Translations under genes and position numbers: made by a program
Shown: piece by piece, positions 1-8,967 of the stretch
How the letters are laid out: each line of letters opens with the position of its first letter
Numbering within the stretch: the stretch's first letter is position 1
Assembly: GCF_030758455.1 (NCBI RefSeq)
Contig: NZ_CP132353.1
Coordinates: forward strand, 1,550,001 to 1,614,000
DNA length: 64,000 bases
DNA from: Erwinia pyri
GTDB lineage: Bacteria; Pseudomonadota; Gammaproteobacteria; Enterobacterales; Enterobacteriaceae
Reading direction: 5' to 3'
The notes under the pieces: model-generated
The model's database searches: none
The model's input: the letters and a program-made list of their open reading frames with translations, nothing else
Told to the model about the DNA's origin: nothing

Positions 1-1
1 T

Positions 2-387
2 ATGATTTTTTGTGAAAATACAGCCAGCCAATTTGGGATCGGCATGGCCGATTTTGGGGCGGTTGTTGCCATTGTATCGGGCAGAAACAACTTAGGTACC
101 AGAGGCAAATTTGCTAATGCTACCAAGGGGACTTCTTATGCCTCGAAGGGTGCACGAATGTTATTTAGAAAGACTAAATTCCCTTTTGGCATTGCCTTAC
201 CTACGTGGTTAGGGGGTATACGCCCTGGACAGCCAACCGTGTTATGGTTCGCAATATTGCGCCTTTCGTTGGTCGCTCGATTCCCCTGATCGGTGTGATT
301 ATTCTTGCTTCTGATGTTTCGCAAATCACCTACCGCACTATTCGCGACTACAACATCATCGCAAGAGAGAGTGATAAATTATGGTAG
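2..387 (+). pseudogene. Frameshifted small membrane protein of a T6SS cassette (5' end off the window)
   Basis: Two overlapping reading frames together give one protein. Frame 2 is open from the left edge to about 216, ending in LPTWLGG. Frame 1 then continues with YTPWTANRVMVRN through a hydrophobic segment (IPLIGVIILASDVSQI) to DKLW and a stop at 387. The switch falls in a run of five G at 212-216; six G would restore a continuous LPTWLGGYTPW. The small membrane protein followed by a DUF1493 gene and hcp is a familiar arrangement in enterobacterial type VI secretion islands. I know no specific function. The stop overlaps the next gene's start by 7 bp, so the pair was translationally coupled. 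It is either a real 1-base deletion or a homopolymer sequencing error. The true start lies left of the window. Confidence 0.65.
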
Positions 388-707
388 AGAGTATTGAGGA
401 GCGAATTTACGAGCATGTACGGCCTTATGCTGGTACGTACCTGTTCAATATTAAGAAGGTGCAATTAACACCGGAAACTGATCTTGATACCGATTTAAGT
501 ATTGATGAACTTGAAGCTGAAGATCTGATGAATGATTTCTTTGAGAAATTCAATGTTCAACGAGGAAACTTCAAGATTGAAACCTACTATCCCGATATGC
601 CTTTTACATGGAATTTTTTCAAAAAGATCGAACCAATCCCCGTTCCTGATTTCACTATCGGTATGCTGATCGAGTCAGCAAAAGCGGGGAAATGGTTGTA
701 CGACTAA
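381..707 (+). CDS. DUF1493 family protein
   Basis: This 108-residue acidic soluble protein has the DUF1493 look: N-terminal IEERIYEHV, a central acidic stretch (DLDTDLSIDELEAEDLMNDF) and C-terminal FTIGMLIESAKAGKWL. The acidic region resembles an acyl-carrier-like helical fold, but no phosphopantetheine site is evident, so I would not call it a carrier protein. No signal peptide or membrane segment is seen. Its ATG overlaps the stop of the upstream membrane protein, and hcp follows 22 bp later, so the three probably form one transcript. Family members are common beside T6SS genes, but their role is not established as far as I know. The gene looks AT-richer than the thiamine genes downstream, in keeping with an island origin. 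Confidence 0.8.
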   Translation: MVESIEERIYEHVRPYAGTYLFNIKKVQLTPETDLDTDLSIDELEAEDLMNDFFEKFNVQRGNFKIETYYPDMPFTWNFFKKIEPIPVPDFTIGMLIESAKAGKWLYD

Positions 708-729
708 TAAAGAGCAAGGAGCTTAATAA

Positions 730-1215
730 ATGGCGGTACCAGTACATCTTTTTTTGACCGATGACGGCGGCGCAATTATTCGTGGTTCTTCTGATGTTGC
801 AGATCGTGAAGGAAGCATTGAGCTACGAAGTTTGCACCACAGTTTAACCATCCCGACAGACCCAATGACCGGCAAAGTCACCGGCACTCGTCAGCATTCA
901 CCCTTTCAATTTACTAAGGAACTGGATAGTGCCTCTCCTTATCTTTTTAAGGCTGCGGCAACGGGCCAAATGCTCAGAACTGCTGAATTCCGCTTCTACC
1001 ATATTGATTATGCAGGGCAAGAGGTGGAGTATTACCGGATTACGCTGGAGAGTGTGAAAGTGGTTTCTGTCAGCCCTGTAATGCACGATACGCGAGGCTA
1101 CCCGGGAACAGGTCATATGGAAGAGGTGGCGCTAAATTATGAAAAAATCACCCATTTGTACAAAGATGGCAATTTGCTGGCGCATGATGCCTGGAACGAG
1201 CGCCCAACGGCTTAA
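730..1215 (+). CDS. hcp: Hcp family type VI secretion tube protein
   Basis: At 161 residues this has the usual Hcp length and signature. It starts MAVPVHLFLTDDGG, has the S-L-HH core (IELRSLHHSL), the HSPFQFTKELDSASPYL block typical of enterobacterial Hcp, and the late strand motif YYRITLESVKVVSVSP. Hcp hexamers stack into the T6SS inner tube and also carry small effectors. An AAGGAG ribosome site lies at 716-721 before the ATG. It is the last intact gene of a cassette whose upstream part is off the window. No VgrG, PAAR or effector/immunity gene is visible, so it may be the edge of a full T6SS locus or an orphan hcp cassette. Only a 24-codon reading frame follows (1233-1307) before the thiamine riboswitch. 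Confidence 0.92.
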   Translation: MAVPVHLFLTDDGGAIIRGSSDVADREGSIELRSLHHSLTIPTDPMTGKVTGTRQHSPFQFTKELDSASPYLFKAAATGQMLRTAEFRFYHIDYAGQEVEYYRITLESVKVVSVSPVMHDTRGYPGTGHMEEVALNYEKITHLYKDGNLLAHDAWNERPTA

Positions 1216-1334
1216 CAGAGCTATAAGAAATAATGTCAAAGAACTTAAACATAGCTAAGGCTATATCCTTTGCTGGCAAGCTTGCATCGCTAAATCACTT
1301 CTCCTAAGCTGGCAGACAGCAGCACAATGTTAAA

Positions 1335-1419
1335 TGACTCGGGGTGCCCTTACTTGCAAAGCAAGGGCTGAGAAAAACCCGTCGAACCTGAACTGGATAA
1401 TGCCAGCGGAGGGAAGTCA
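1335..1419 (+). promoter_or_regulatory. TPP (thi-box) riboswitch in the thiM leader
   Basis: The conserved thi-box elements are in order: CGGGGTGCCC at 1340-1349, CTGAGA at 1368-1373, ACCCGTCGAACCTGA at 1377-1391, CTGGATAATGCCAGCG at 1393-1408 and GGGAAG at 1411-1416. The closing P1 helix pairs TGACT (1335-1339) with AGTCA (1415-1419). It lies 47 bases before the thiM ATG. This is the usual position for the enterobacterial thiM switch, which on binding thiamine pyrophosphate hides the ribosome site and so lowers translation. The thiM ribosome site GGGAGC is at 1455-1460. No convincing promoter could be picked in 1216-1334. Confidence 0.96.
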
Positions 1420-1466
1420 GATGCCTGACCGCATCGCCTTCTTGATCGCCGGTTGGGAGCTTTATC

Positions 1467-2252
1467 ATGATCCAACCTCACACCTTCACGGCGGCGGACG
1501 CCGTTGCCTCTCTTGATCTTTTCCGCGAAAAATCGCCCCTGATCCACTGCCTGACCAATGATGTGGTGCAAACCTTTACAGCCAATGTGCTGCTGGCGCT
1601 GGGCGCATCACCGGCAATGGTTATCGATCCGCAAGAAGCAGAACAGTTCAGCGCCATTGCGGATGCAGTGCTGATTAATGTGGGGACGCTGACCCGGTCG
1701 CGAAGCCATGCCATGCTGGCGGCAGTGAAAGCCGCAGGCCAGGCGCAGCGTCCCTGGACGCTGGATCCGGTAGCCGTCGGCGCGCTGACGTTCCGCAGCG
1801 ACTTCTGCCAGCAGCTGCTGGAATACCGGCCTGCGGCTGTTCGGGGTAACGCCTCTGAAATTATGGCTCTGGCAAGGCAGGCGGTTACCGGGCGTGGGGT
1901 CGACAGCCTTCATCACTCCTCGGCCGCGCTGGAAGCTGCCTCTCTGCTGGCTCTGTCAACGGGGGCGATAGTTGCGGTAAGTGGCGAAACGGATTATGTC
2001 ACCGACGGCGCACGCGTGATGGCGATCCCGGGCGGTTCAGGGTTAATGACGCGGGTGGTGGGAACCGGCTGCGCGCTTTCAGCCGTGGTGGCTGGCTTCA
2101 CGGCACTGCCTGGCGACAGACTGGTGCACGTTGCCAGCGCCTGCCGGGTGATGAGCCTGGCGGGAGAACGGGCGGCGAACGCCGCCAGCGGGCCAGGCAG
2201 TTTTGTTTCACTGTTTCTCGACCAGCTCTACCGCCTGGAGGTGCAGGCATGA
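1467..2252 (+). CDS. thiM: Hydroxyethylthiazole kinase ThiM
   Basis: ThiM phosphorylates 4-methyl-5-(2-hydroxyethyl)thiazole with ATP, salvaging thiazole for thiamine synthesis. The 261-residue product matches the usual length (262 in E. coli). The N-terminal [21 protein letters not shown] block and the C-terminal [13 protein letters not shown] motif, with the anion hole and catalytic Cys, are the family hallmarks. The ATG at 1467 follows a GGGAGC ribosome site and the TPP riboswitch, so translation should fall when TPP is plentiful. The stop overlaps the thiD start (ATGA at 2249-2252), indicating coupled translation. In E. coli thiM and thiD are also adjacent and lie near yegS, so this is vertical synteny rather than part of the T6SS cassette. 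Confidence 0.96.
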   Translation: MIQPHTFTAADAVASLDLFREKSPLIHCLTNDVVQTFTANVLLALGASPAMVIDPQEAEQFSAIADAVLINVGTLTRSRSHAMLAAVKAAGQAQRPWTLDPVAVGALTFRSDFCQQLLEYRPAAVRGNASEIMALARQAVTGRGVDSLHHSSAALEAASLLALSTGAIVAVSGETDYVTDGARVMAIPGGSGLMTRVVGTGCALSAVVAGFTALPGDRLVHVASACRVMSLAGERAANAASGPGSFVSLFLDQLYRLEVQA

Positions 2253-3049
2253 AACGCATCAATGCTTTAACAATAGCAGGCACCGATCCGAGCGGCGGCG
2301 CTGGCATCCAGGCCGATCTGAAAACCTTTTCGGCGCTTGGCGTTTATGGCACCAGCGTGATCACCGCGCTGGTGGCGCAGAATACTCAGGGCGTGCAGTC
2401 GGTCTGCCGCATCGGGCCAGATTTTGTCGCAGCCCAACTCGCCTCGGTGCTGAGCGATGTCCGCATCGACAGCGTGAAAATCGGTATGCTGGCGGAATGC
2501 GATATCGTTGAGGCGGTGGCTGAAGGGCTGAAGTCAGCCGCCGTACCGTGGATCGTGCTGGATACGGTGATGCTGGCAAAAAGTGGCGATCCTTTGCTCT
2601 CGTCTCAGGCGGTGAGTACGCTCCGGGAGATCCTGCTGCCACAGGTTTCACTGATCACGCCTAACCTGCCTGAAGCTGCCGCCCTGCTGGAGTGTGACCC
2701 GGCGCAAACGGAAGAAGAGATGAGGCAGCAGGGCAGGGCTTTACTGGCGCTGGGTTGCGAAGCCGTGCTGATGAAAGGGGGACATCTCAGCGATAAAGAG
2801 AGCCCGGACTGGCTCTTCACGCCTCAGCAGGAGCTGCGTTTTACCGCGCCCCGCGTAGCCACTAAAAATACTCACGGCACAGGCTGTACTCTCTCCGCCG
2901 CGCTGGCCGCGCTCAGACCACGCCATGATAACTGGGCGACTACGGTGCAGGAGGCGAAAGCCTGGTTGCAGGGCGCACTGGAGCAGGCAGACTCGCTGGA
3001 AGTGGGCAAAGGCATTGGCCCGGTGCATCATTTTCACCGCTGGTGGTAG
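2249..3049 (+). CDS. thiD: Hydroxymethylpyrimidine/phosphomethylpyrimidine kinase ThiD
   Basis: ThiD converts hydroxymethylpyrimidine to the monophosphate and then the diphosphate used by ThiE. The 266-residue protein belongs to the PfkB/ribokinase fold: N-terminal [18 protein letters not shown] binds substrate, MKGGHL precedes the nucleotide region, and [14 protein letters not shown] is the C-terminal anion hole with its catalytic neighbourhood. The start overlaps the thiM stop by 4 bp, so both respond to the TPP riboswitch. A strong hairpin 52 bp beyond the stop closes the two-gene operon. Confidence 0.96.
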   Translation: MKRINALTIAGTDPSGGAGIQADLKTFSALGVYGTSVITALVAQNTQGVQSVCRIGPDFVAAQLASVLSDVRIDSVKIGMLAECDIVEAVAEGLKSAAVPWIVLDTVMLAKSGDPLLSSQAVSTLREILLPQVSLITPNLPEAAALLECDPAQTEEEMRQQGRALLALGCEAVLMKGGHLSDKESPDWLFTPQQELRFTAPRVATKNTHGTGCTLSAALAALRPRHDNWATTVQEAKAWLQGALEQADSLEVGKGIGPVHHFHRWW

Positions 3050-3100
3050 CGGGTTCAGTTGCGGGTGGATGAAGTCCAAATCATCACTGGCTTGCCTGGT

Positions 3101-3130
3101 CACATAGCGGGCGAACTTTCCCGCTATGTG
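3101..3130 (+). terminator. Probable terminator after thiMD
   Basis: A perfect 11-bp inverted repeat, CACATAGCGGG and CCCGCTATGTG, flanks an 8-base loop. It is followed by ATTATTTTGTT, a moderate U-rich tail. It sits between thiD and the next plus-strand gene, where the operon should end. The tail is not a pure T run, so efficiency is uncertain. Confidence 0.7.
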
Positions 3131-3227
3131 ATTATTTTGTTACAAACTATCGGGCTGCGAACCGCGCCTGTTACAGGCTGAACAGGATAAAATAGGATTT
3201 TTGACATTCACGAGCCCTGAAGCAGAG

Positions 3228-5273
3228 ATGAAGTGGTTATCGAAAAATGCGATCCTGTTCGCCATTAAAACCTGCATTGCCGCGTTTTTTGCCTTATATA
3301 TCGCCCTGGAACTCAATCTCGATAAACCCGCCTGGGCCATGGTTTCGGTTTATGTGATTTCCCAGCTCTATTCTGCTTCCACTCTGTCAAAAGCGCTGTT
3401 CCGCTTTCTGGGTACGGTGCTGGGCGGCATCTTTATTTTTCTGATCTATCCTGTCACCGTCACGCACCCCGTACTCTTCAGCCTCAGCGTCTCTTTGTGG
3501 GTCGCCTGTTGCCTCTGTCTCTCCCTGCATGACCGCACGCCCAAAAGCTACGTCTTTATGCTGGCGGGTTACAGCGCGGCGATAATGGGCTTTGCTGACG
3601 TCACCACCCCGCTCTCTATTACCTATACCGTGATTTCCCGTATCGAGGAGATAACCGTAGCGATTATCTGCAGCAGCCTGGTACATATGCTGGTGTTTCC
3701 GGTACGCATGCGTAATCTGCTGGAGAACAGCGTCAGTAACTGGTTTGAAAGCGCGAAAAGCGTCTGTAATGAACTGCTGACCGCCGGGTCCAAATCAAGC
3801 TCGCCGGAGCGCGACCAGATTCTGGTGCAGATGGCTAATTACCCTCTCGCCGTTGAAGCTTTGATCACCCACTGCGTCTATGAAGGGGACTCAGCCAGGA
3901 AACTGATCCGGCTGGTGGGAGCGCAGTATCAGCATCTCTCTTACCTGATCCCTACGCTGACCGCGATTGAAAAGCGCCTGAGCCTGCTGGCAGAGCAGGG
4001 CATCCAGTTTCCTGAGTTTATTGCCGAAACCTTCAGCCGGTTCCTGGTCTGGCTGAACAGCCCGGAACAGAGCGGACAGGCTGTGGCCATTGAAAACGAG
4101 ATTGCTGCGGCACAGGAAAAAATCAAATCTCTCTACAATAGCGGTGAGATGAACGCGGAAGAGGGGCTGCTGCTGACCGGTCTGCTGGAGCGTTTACTCA
4201 ATTTTATCCGCATTGCTGACTCCTATTTCGGGGCCAAAGAGCGCGTCGGCCAGCTGGGCCGACAAAAGCAGCGCGGCAGCCAAAAACTGATCAGGAAGCA
4301 TGCGGACAAAGGCCTGATCCTGCTCTCCGCATTTACCGCTTTCGCGGCGACCCTGCTTGGCTGTCTGTTCTGGATCGGCACGGGCTGGAAGGATGGCTCA
4401 TCAACACCGATGATTGCCGCGGTGGTCTGCTCGTTTTTCGCCTCGCTCGACAGCCCGATTGCCTCAATGAAAGTCTTCCTCAAAGGTGTGCTGATCGCCA
4501 TCGTCATCAGTATTCTGTACGTGGGACTGCTGATCCCGATGACCGTGAGCTTTGAGTCACTGATTATCTGCCTGGCGCCCGGCTTACTGGCGCTGGGACT
4601 GGTGATTGCTAACCCCGCAACCAATTTTATCGGGCTGATTATCGCCACCCAGATCCCGGGTTTTATCGGCATGACTCATCATCTTAAGCCTGACCTGCTG
4701 TCGATTATTAACGCCTCAATTTCAACCATCGCGGGGATTCTGCTGGCGGTGATAGTCACGGCGATTATTCGTAACAAAAGACCCGCCTGGACCGCGAGAA
4801 GGGTGTTAAGAAAAGGGGTAAAAGAGCTGCTGCAGTTTACCAGCGAGATCAAAATTAATGCTTCTTCTCTGCTGGCACGGCAGCACTTTGTCGCCAGCCA
4901 GATTGATAAGATCAACATTATTTTGCCGCGTAATAAAATTGACCCGACGCCGGAGGTTGCGCTGGGCGGCAACCTGATCACGGAAATCTGGCTGGGGGTG
5001 AACTGCTACGATTTTTATGTCCGGCATCAGGAAGTGATCAAAGAACACCAGTTGGAGACCGATGCGGTGATGTTTGAGATCAATCAGTATCTGAAACAGC
5101 GGCTGAAGAATAGCCGGCTGGAGCCGCCAGCTTCATTACTGGCGGAGCTGAACAGACTGCTGATTAAGACCGAGGAGCTGTGCCGTTCCGATATGGCCCT
5201 GTTCAGGCCGCTGTTCTATCTGTTTAACATTCGCATGGCACTCTATCCCCTGCAGAGATGGCCAGCGTTATAA
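3228..5273 (+). CDS. FUSC family inner-membrane protein, AaeB-like aromatic acid efflux
   Basis: This is a 681-residue FUSC/AaeB-type protein. Hydrophobic helices cluster at the N terminus (about residues 8-160), a soluble helical region follows, and a second hydrophobic block (about 360-510) precedes a C-terminal soluble domain. KPAWAMVSVYVISQ after the first helices is typical of the family. AaeB exports hydroxybenzoates with a membrane fusion partner, AaeA; no aaeA-like gene is beside it, so the substrate is open. An upstream TTG at 3201 is in frame, but the ATG at 3228 (MKWLSKNAIL) is preceded by a purine-rich GAAGCAGAG and begins right before the first helix, so I chose it. It converges with rspR, overlapping 6 bp tail to tail. 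YdhK- or YccS-like roles are also possible. Confidence 0.8.
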   Translation: MKWLSKNAILFAIKTCIAAFFALYIALELNLDKPAWAMVSVYVISQLYSASTLSKALFRFLGTVLGGIFIFLIYPVTVTHPVLFSLSVSLWVACCLCLSLHDRTPKSYVFMLAGYSAAIMGFADVTTPLSITYTVISRIEEITVAIICSSLVHMLVFPVRMRNLLENSVSNWFESAKSVCNELLTAGSKSSSPERDQILVQMANYPLAVEALITHCVYEGDSARKLIRLVGAQYQHLSYLIPTLTAIEKRLSLLAEQGIQFPEFIAETFSRFLVWLNSPEQSGQAVAIENEIAAAQEKIKSLYNSGEMNAEEGLLLTGLLERLLNFIRIADSYFGAKERVGQLGRQKQRGSQKLIRKHADKGLILLSAFTAFAATLLGCLFWIGTGWKDGSSTPMIAAVVCSFFASLDSPIASMKVFLKGVLIAIVISILYVGLLIPMTVSFESLIICLAPGLLALGLVIANPATNFIGLIIATQIPGFIGMTHHLKPDLLSIINASISTIAGILLAVIVTAIIRNKRPAWTARRVLRKGVKELLQFTSEIKINASSLLARQHFVASQIDKINIILPRNKIDPTPEVALGGNLITEIWLGVNCYDFYVRHQEVIKEHQLETDAVMFEINQYLKQRLKNSRLEPPASLLAELNRLLIKTEELCRSDMALFRPLFYLFNIRMALYPLQRWPAL

Positions 5274-5957
5274 CGGTTTCTCAAACCACTCGCTGTTCTG
5301 TTCAGCGATTGGCGTGATGGAGAAGATCATCTCCTGCAGATGGCGGCGAAGGGCTTGCTCTGCGCCATCCACATCCCTGGCAACCAGCGCGTGATAGATC
5401 TCGTAGTGCTGTTCAATCAGACTTTCAGGCGGGGAGACTTTGCTCAGCGTCAGGAAGCGCACGCGGTCCATGGCCGCTTTGATATTTTCCACGGTTTCCC
5501 AGGCCAGCTCGCAGTGGATGCTTTGCGCTATCAGGCGATGAAACTCATCATCCAGCAGCAAAAAGGCCTGGCTGTCATGCCTGTCGGCGGCCATCTTCTG
5601 CAACTGAAGATTCTGTTCAAGCTGAGAGAGGGAGTCGGCAGACGCTTCCAGCGCGGCGCGGCGAATAACGGAGACTTCTACCGCCTCGCGGATAAAACGG
5701 CCATCGGCCACACGCTTGGCGGAAATTTTGCGCACAAAGGTGCCGCGCTGCGGTAAAACCTGCACCAATCCCGCTTCCGCAAGCTTGATGAACGCCTCCC
5801 GCACCGGCTGGCGGGAAACGCTGAAGCGGGTTGAGACTTCTTTTTCAGACAGCAGCGAGCCTGGCGGGATCGCACATGTCACAATGTCCTGGCGCAAAAA
5901 CCGGTAAATTTGCTGATTTACCGGTTCGCTGGCCGTAATAATGTAAGCTATAGACAT
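5268..5957 (-). CDS. rspR: GntR (FadR subfamily) regulator RspR
   Basis: This 229-residue protein has an N-terminal winged helix (EPVNQQIYRFLRQDIV, then LSEKEVSTRFSVSRQPVREAFIKLAEAGLVQVLPQRGTFV) and a C-terminal FCD ligand domain. Metal-site candidates are DDEFHR, EQHYEIYHA and a late RHLQEM. It closely resembles E. coli RspR (YdfH), which controls rspAB. The locus rspA-rspB-ydfJ-ydfI-rspR is complete here, so it probably represses these genes and is released by a sugar acid or a breakdown product. It lies 145 bp after ydfI with a hairpin between them (6074-6094), so it may have its own promoter. A likely operator lies at the rspA start site. The ligand is unknown. Confidence 0.9.
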   Translation of the reverse strand: MSIAYIITASEPVNQQIYRFLRQDIVTCAIPPGSLLSEKEVSTRFSVSRQPVREAFIKLAEAGLVQVLPQRGTFVRKISAKRVADGRFIREAVEVSVIRRAALEASADSLSQLEQNLQLQKMAADRHDSQAFLLLDDEFHRLIAQSIHCELAWETVENIKAAMDRVRFLTLSKVSPPESLIEQHYEIYHALVARDVDGAEQALRRHLQEMIFSITPIAEQNSEWFEKPL

Positions 5958-6102
5958 TCAAATATATCCCTATAGATCCCTGCAGAAGGAATGCTTGAAC
6001 AACCCTCATTCCAACCGCTTAAGGGGTAAAGCAGGGGCGGATGCCCTTATCTGAAAGTCTAAGTCTAAACAGGGCGCTGACCGTTCGCCAGCGCTTATTC
6101 AC

Positions 6103-7566
6103 TCAAGCCGGAGCCAGGACAAGTTTTACCGTCTCTTTCGCCCCTTTTTTCCGCAAAAGTTCCGAGAAATGGTTCACTTTAGCAACGAACGCCGGTTGAG
6201 CAGGCAAATCATCGCCAAAGACCGCCTTTAAAGAGAGCAGTGCGGCAACGCGAGCTTCGCCTTCTGGCGTTTCGGCCACGCGCTGAGCCAGCAGCGTGCT
6301 CATCGGATCGCGAATTTCAATGGGCTGGCCCTGCTCGTTAACACCGCTGACATAACGCATCCAGCCCGCCACGCCTAACGCCAGCAAATCATAGTTGCCG
6401 CCGTGCAACAGGTGCCAGCGAATGCTGTCCAGCCAGCGCTGAGGCAGTTTTTGCGTCCCGTCATTGGCGATCTGCGCCGTACGGTGTTTAATCGCCAGGT
6501 TTTCATAACGGGCGATTAGCGAATGAGCATAAGCCGCCAGGTCTACGCCGGTGGTGTGCAGAGTAGGAGCCTGTTCATCGAGCATCAGCTGCAGCGCCGC
6601 CTGACGAAACGAGGGATCGGCCATACAGTCGCTGATATGCTCATAGCCTGCCAGGTTGCCCAGATAGGCCAGAAACGAGTGGCTGCCGTTCAGCATCCGC
6701 AGCTTCATCTCTTCAAAAGGCAGCACGTCGCTGACCAGTTCAGCACCCGCTTTTTCCCATTGCGGACGACCACTGACAAAGTTGTCCTCAATGACCCATT
6801 GCAGGAACGGCTCACACACCACGCTGACCGGATCGTCACAGCCCAGTTTTTCCCGCATGGCGGCATGCGTTTCATCAGTCATTGCCGGAACGATGCGGTC
6901 CACCATGGTGGAAGGGAAGGTGACGTTGGCAGAGATCCACTGCGCCAGTTCGCTGCTCTGCTTCTCTGCCAGGCCGAGTACCACATTGCGGGTAACGTGG
7001 CCGTTTTCCGGCATGTTGTCGCAGGACATCACGCTGAAAGGCGCCAGCTGGCGTTCGCGACGGCGGAGAATAGCCGCAAGAATAATACCGGGCAGAGAGT
7101 GGGGCGCTTCAGGGTGGGCAATGTCATGCACAATTGAAGGGTGCGAGAGGTCCAGCTTGCCGCTGGAAGGTTCATAACAGTAACCCTTTTCCGTAACGGT
7201 CATGGAGACGATAGCCACATCAGGTTGCGCCAGCGCTTCAATAACCGCCTCAATGCCATCTGATTTGCCATGCAGGGCCTGCTTCACCACGCCAATGACC
7301 CGCAGTGACATTTCGTCGCCAGCCATTTCCGCCACGGTGTAACAGCCGTTCTGCTCTTTCAGCGCCTGAATCAGTTCGCCGCTGTTAAGGTTAACTTCGC
7401 AATAGCCCCAGTCGCTACCCTGTTCGCTGGCCAGCCTGTCGCTGCAGACGGCCTGATGGGCGCGGTGAAACGCGCCAAATCCGATATGTACCATGCGGAC
7501 GCGCAGCGCCTCACGATCATAATCTGGCAGTACGACGTCCGGGGAGAGATGGTCAAGTGAAAGCAT
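6103..7566 (-). CDS. ydfI: Mannitol dehydrogenase family oxidoreductase YdfI (fructuronate/mannonate-type)
   Basis: This 487-residue NAD-dependent enzyme belongs to the polyol-specific long-chain dehydrogenases (UxuB, MtlD, UxaB). The N-terminal nucleotide fold shows HIGFGAFHRAHQA, SMTVTEKGY is the core strand, and SCDNMPENG precedes the second half. The catalytic signature KLRMLNGSH fits K-x4-N-x2-H. By family it should interconvert a ketose acid such as fructuronate with mannonate or a related sugar acid. The partner RspA is a mannonate dehydratase-type enolase, so the pair can take a sugar acid to a 2-keto-3-deoxy product. It matches E. coli YdfI in length and neighbourhood. An intercistronic hairpin (7586-7607) separates it from ydfJ. 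Confidence 0.88.
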   Translation of the reverse strand: MLSLDHLSPDVVLPDYDREALRVRMVHIGFGAFHRAHQAVCSDRLASEQGSDWGYCEVNLNSGELIQALKEQNGCYTVAEMAGDEMSLRVIGVVKQALHGKSDGIEAVIEALAQPDVAIVSMTVTEKGYCYEPSSGKLDLSHPSIVHDIAHPEAPHSLPGIILAAILRRRERQLAPFSVMSCDNMPENGHVTRNVVLGLAEKQSSELAQWISANVTFPSTMVDRIVPAMTDETHAAMREKLGCDDPVSVVCEPFLQWVIEDNFVSGRPQWEKAGAELVSDVLPFEEMKLRMLNGSHSFLAYLGNLAGYEHISDCMADPSFRQAALQLMLDEQAPTLHTTGVDLAAYAHSLIARYENLAIKHRTAQIANDGTQKLPQRWLDSIRWHLLHGGNYDLLALGVAGWMRYVSGVNEQGQPIEIRDPMSTLLAQRVAETPEGEARVAALLSLKAVFGDDLPAQPAFVAKVNHFSELLRKKGAKETVKLVLAPA

Positions 7567-7613
7567 GGAATGTCCCTTTTTTTCTGGCGGGCGCCGAAAC
7601 GCCCGCCGCTATG

Positions 7614-8897
7614 TCACACTGAAACCGCTTTATTTTGCGTCTTCGGGCTTTTGATAACAAAGAATACCAGCAGCGCGCCGACCGCAGCCACGCAGCCTGC
7701 CAGAACAAAGGCGCTGTCGAATTTACCGGTGTGATGCACGATATAACCGGTGACGATCGGGCCTACGATGCCTGAGAGGCTACCAATAAGATGGATGAAT
7801 CCGCTGATCCCACCCACGCGGCTTTTATGCACCACATCCTGAATAATCGCCCAGTAGATTGCCCCGGTGATATAGAGGAAGAAGATCGATACGGACATCA
7901 GGATCACGGCCGGATAAACCCCTTTCACCGAACCGGCCAGCGCAACGCAGATGGCGGCGGCCAGGAGCGAAACGACCAGCACAATTTTACGCGAGAGCAG
8001 CAGCTTACCGGTGATATTAAAGATTTTATCGGAGATCCAGCCGCCCAGCGCCAGACCCACAAAGCCGACAATCCACGGGATCATGGTGGTCATACTCATC
8101 GATTTGATATCGAGGTTGTGCGCCTGCACCAGATAAGCCGGGAACCAGCTCAGGAAGAAGAACAGGATGTAGTTGTAGCAGAAGAAGGCGAAAGCGGTGA
8201 CCAGGATAATTGGCTGACGCAGGTAATAACCGAGTCCATGAGCGGCCTGAGCAAGCTCTTCATCCGGGCTGGTCTGCTCCTCTTTCAGTTTCGCGACCAG
8301 CGCGCGCTCTTCTTCGCTGACGCGACGGCTTTTCAGCGGGTTATCGGAAGCGATAAAGAACCAGACCACCATCCAGACGATGCCTATGGAACAGATGATC
8401 ACAAACGCCGGACGCCAGCCGAAAGCGAGGGCCAGGTAACCGATAATCGGGCCAGCTACCGCGCCGCCAAGAGGCGAACCGGCACTAAGGAAGCCCATTG
8501 CCGTGGCGGCCTGTTTCTTGGGGAACCAGCCGTTAATGGCTTTGTTGGCAGAGGCGCATATCGGCCCTTCAGCCATACCAAACAGCACGCGCAGGATCAG
8601 CATCGACCAGAAGCCGGTGGCGACGGCGGTCAGACCGCAAAACAGCGACCACATGCCTACGGCAATACCCATCACCAGCGTCGGGCCAAATTTGTCCGTC
8701 GCCAGGCCGCCAATAAAGTTGAAAATAGCGTAGCCGAAGAAGAAGCTGCCAAAGATCAGGCCAAACTGCTCGGCGTTGAGCATCAGATCTTTTTCAATCA
8801 TCGGCACGGTGAGTGACAGGGCGACACGATCGAGGTAATTGATCATGTAGACCATGAACAGCAGAAGTACGATAGTCCAACGTAGGTTTTTGAACAT
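7614..8897 (-). CDS. ydfJ: MFS sugar-acid transporter, intact YdfJ-type
   Basis: At 427 residues with about 12 hydrophobic helices, this is a major facilitator of the anion:cation symporter (GudP, ExuT) type. The N terminus reads MVYMINYLDRVALSLTVP, the usual start of that group, and GFLSAGSPLGGAVAGPIIGYL and SGFIHLIGSLSGIVGPIVTGY follow. It probably imports the hexonate or hexuronate used by RspA, RspB and YdfI. In E. coli K-12 ydfJ is, to my knowledge, broken by the Qin prophage; here it is full length. It is the third gene of the rsp operon, 70 bp after rspB, with an 8-bp hairpin in the gap (8937-8959). Substrate is inferred from context. Confidence 0.87.
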   Translation of the reverse strand: MFKNLRWTIVLLLFMVYMINYLDRVALSLTVPMIEKDLMLNAEQFGLIFGSFFFGYAIFNFIGGLATDKFGPTLVMGIAVGMWSLFCGLTAVATGFWSMLILRVLFGMAEGPICASANKAINGWFPKKQAATAMGFLSAGSPLGGAVAGPIIGYLALAFGWRPAFVIICSIGIVWMVVWFFIASDNPLKSRRVSEEERALVAKLKEEQTSPDEELAQAAHGLGYYLRQPIILVTAFAFFCYNYILFFFLSWFPAYLVQAHNLDIKSMSMTTMIPWIVGFVGLALGGWISDKIFNITGKLLLSRKIVLVVSLLAAAICVALAGSVKGVYPAVILMSVSIFFLYITGAIYWAIIQDVVHKSRVGGISGFIHLIGSLSGIVGPIVTGYIVHHTGKFDSAFVLAGCVAAVGALLVFFVIKSPKTQNKAVSV

Positions 8898-8967
8898 TGT
8901 AATTCCTTGATTATATTTATAATAAGTAGGATAACTCTTGCCGGCTGTTCACCGGCAAGCCCGGTGG

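Noticed and set aside
7791..8816. 341-codon plus-strand frame opposite ydfJ
   Set aside because: Its His/Gln/Asp-rich composition is that of an antisense shadow of a membrane protein gene.
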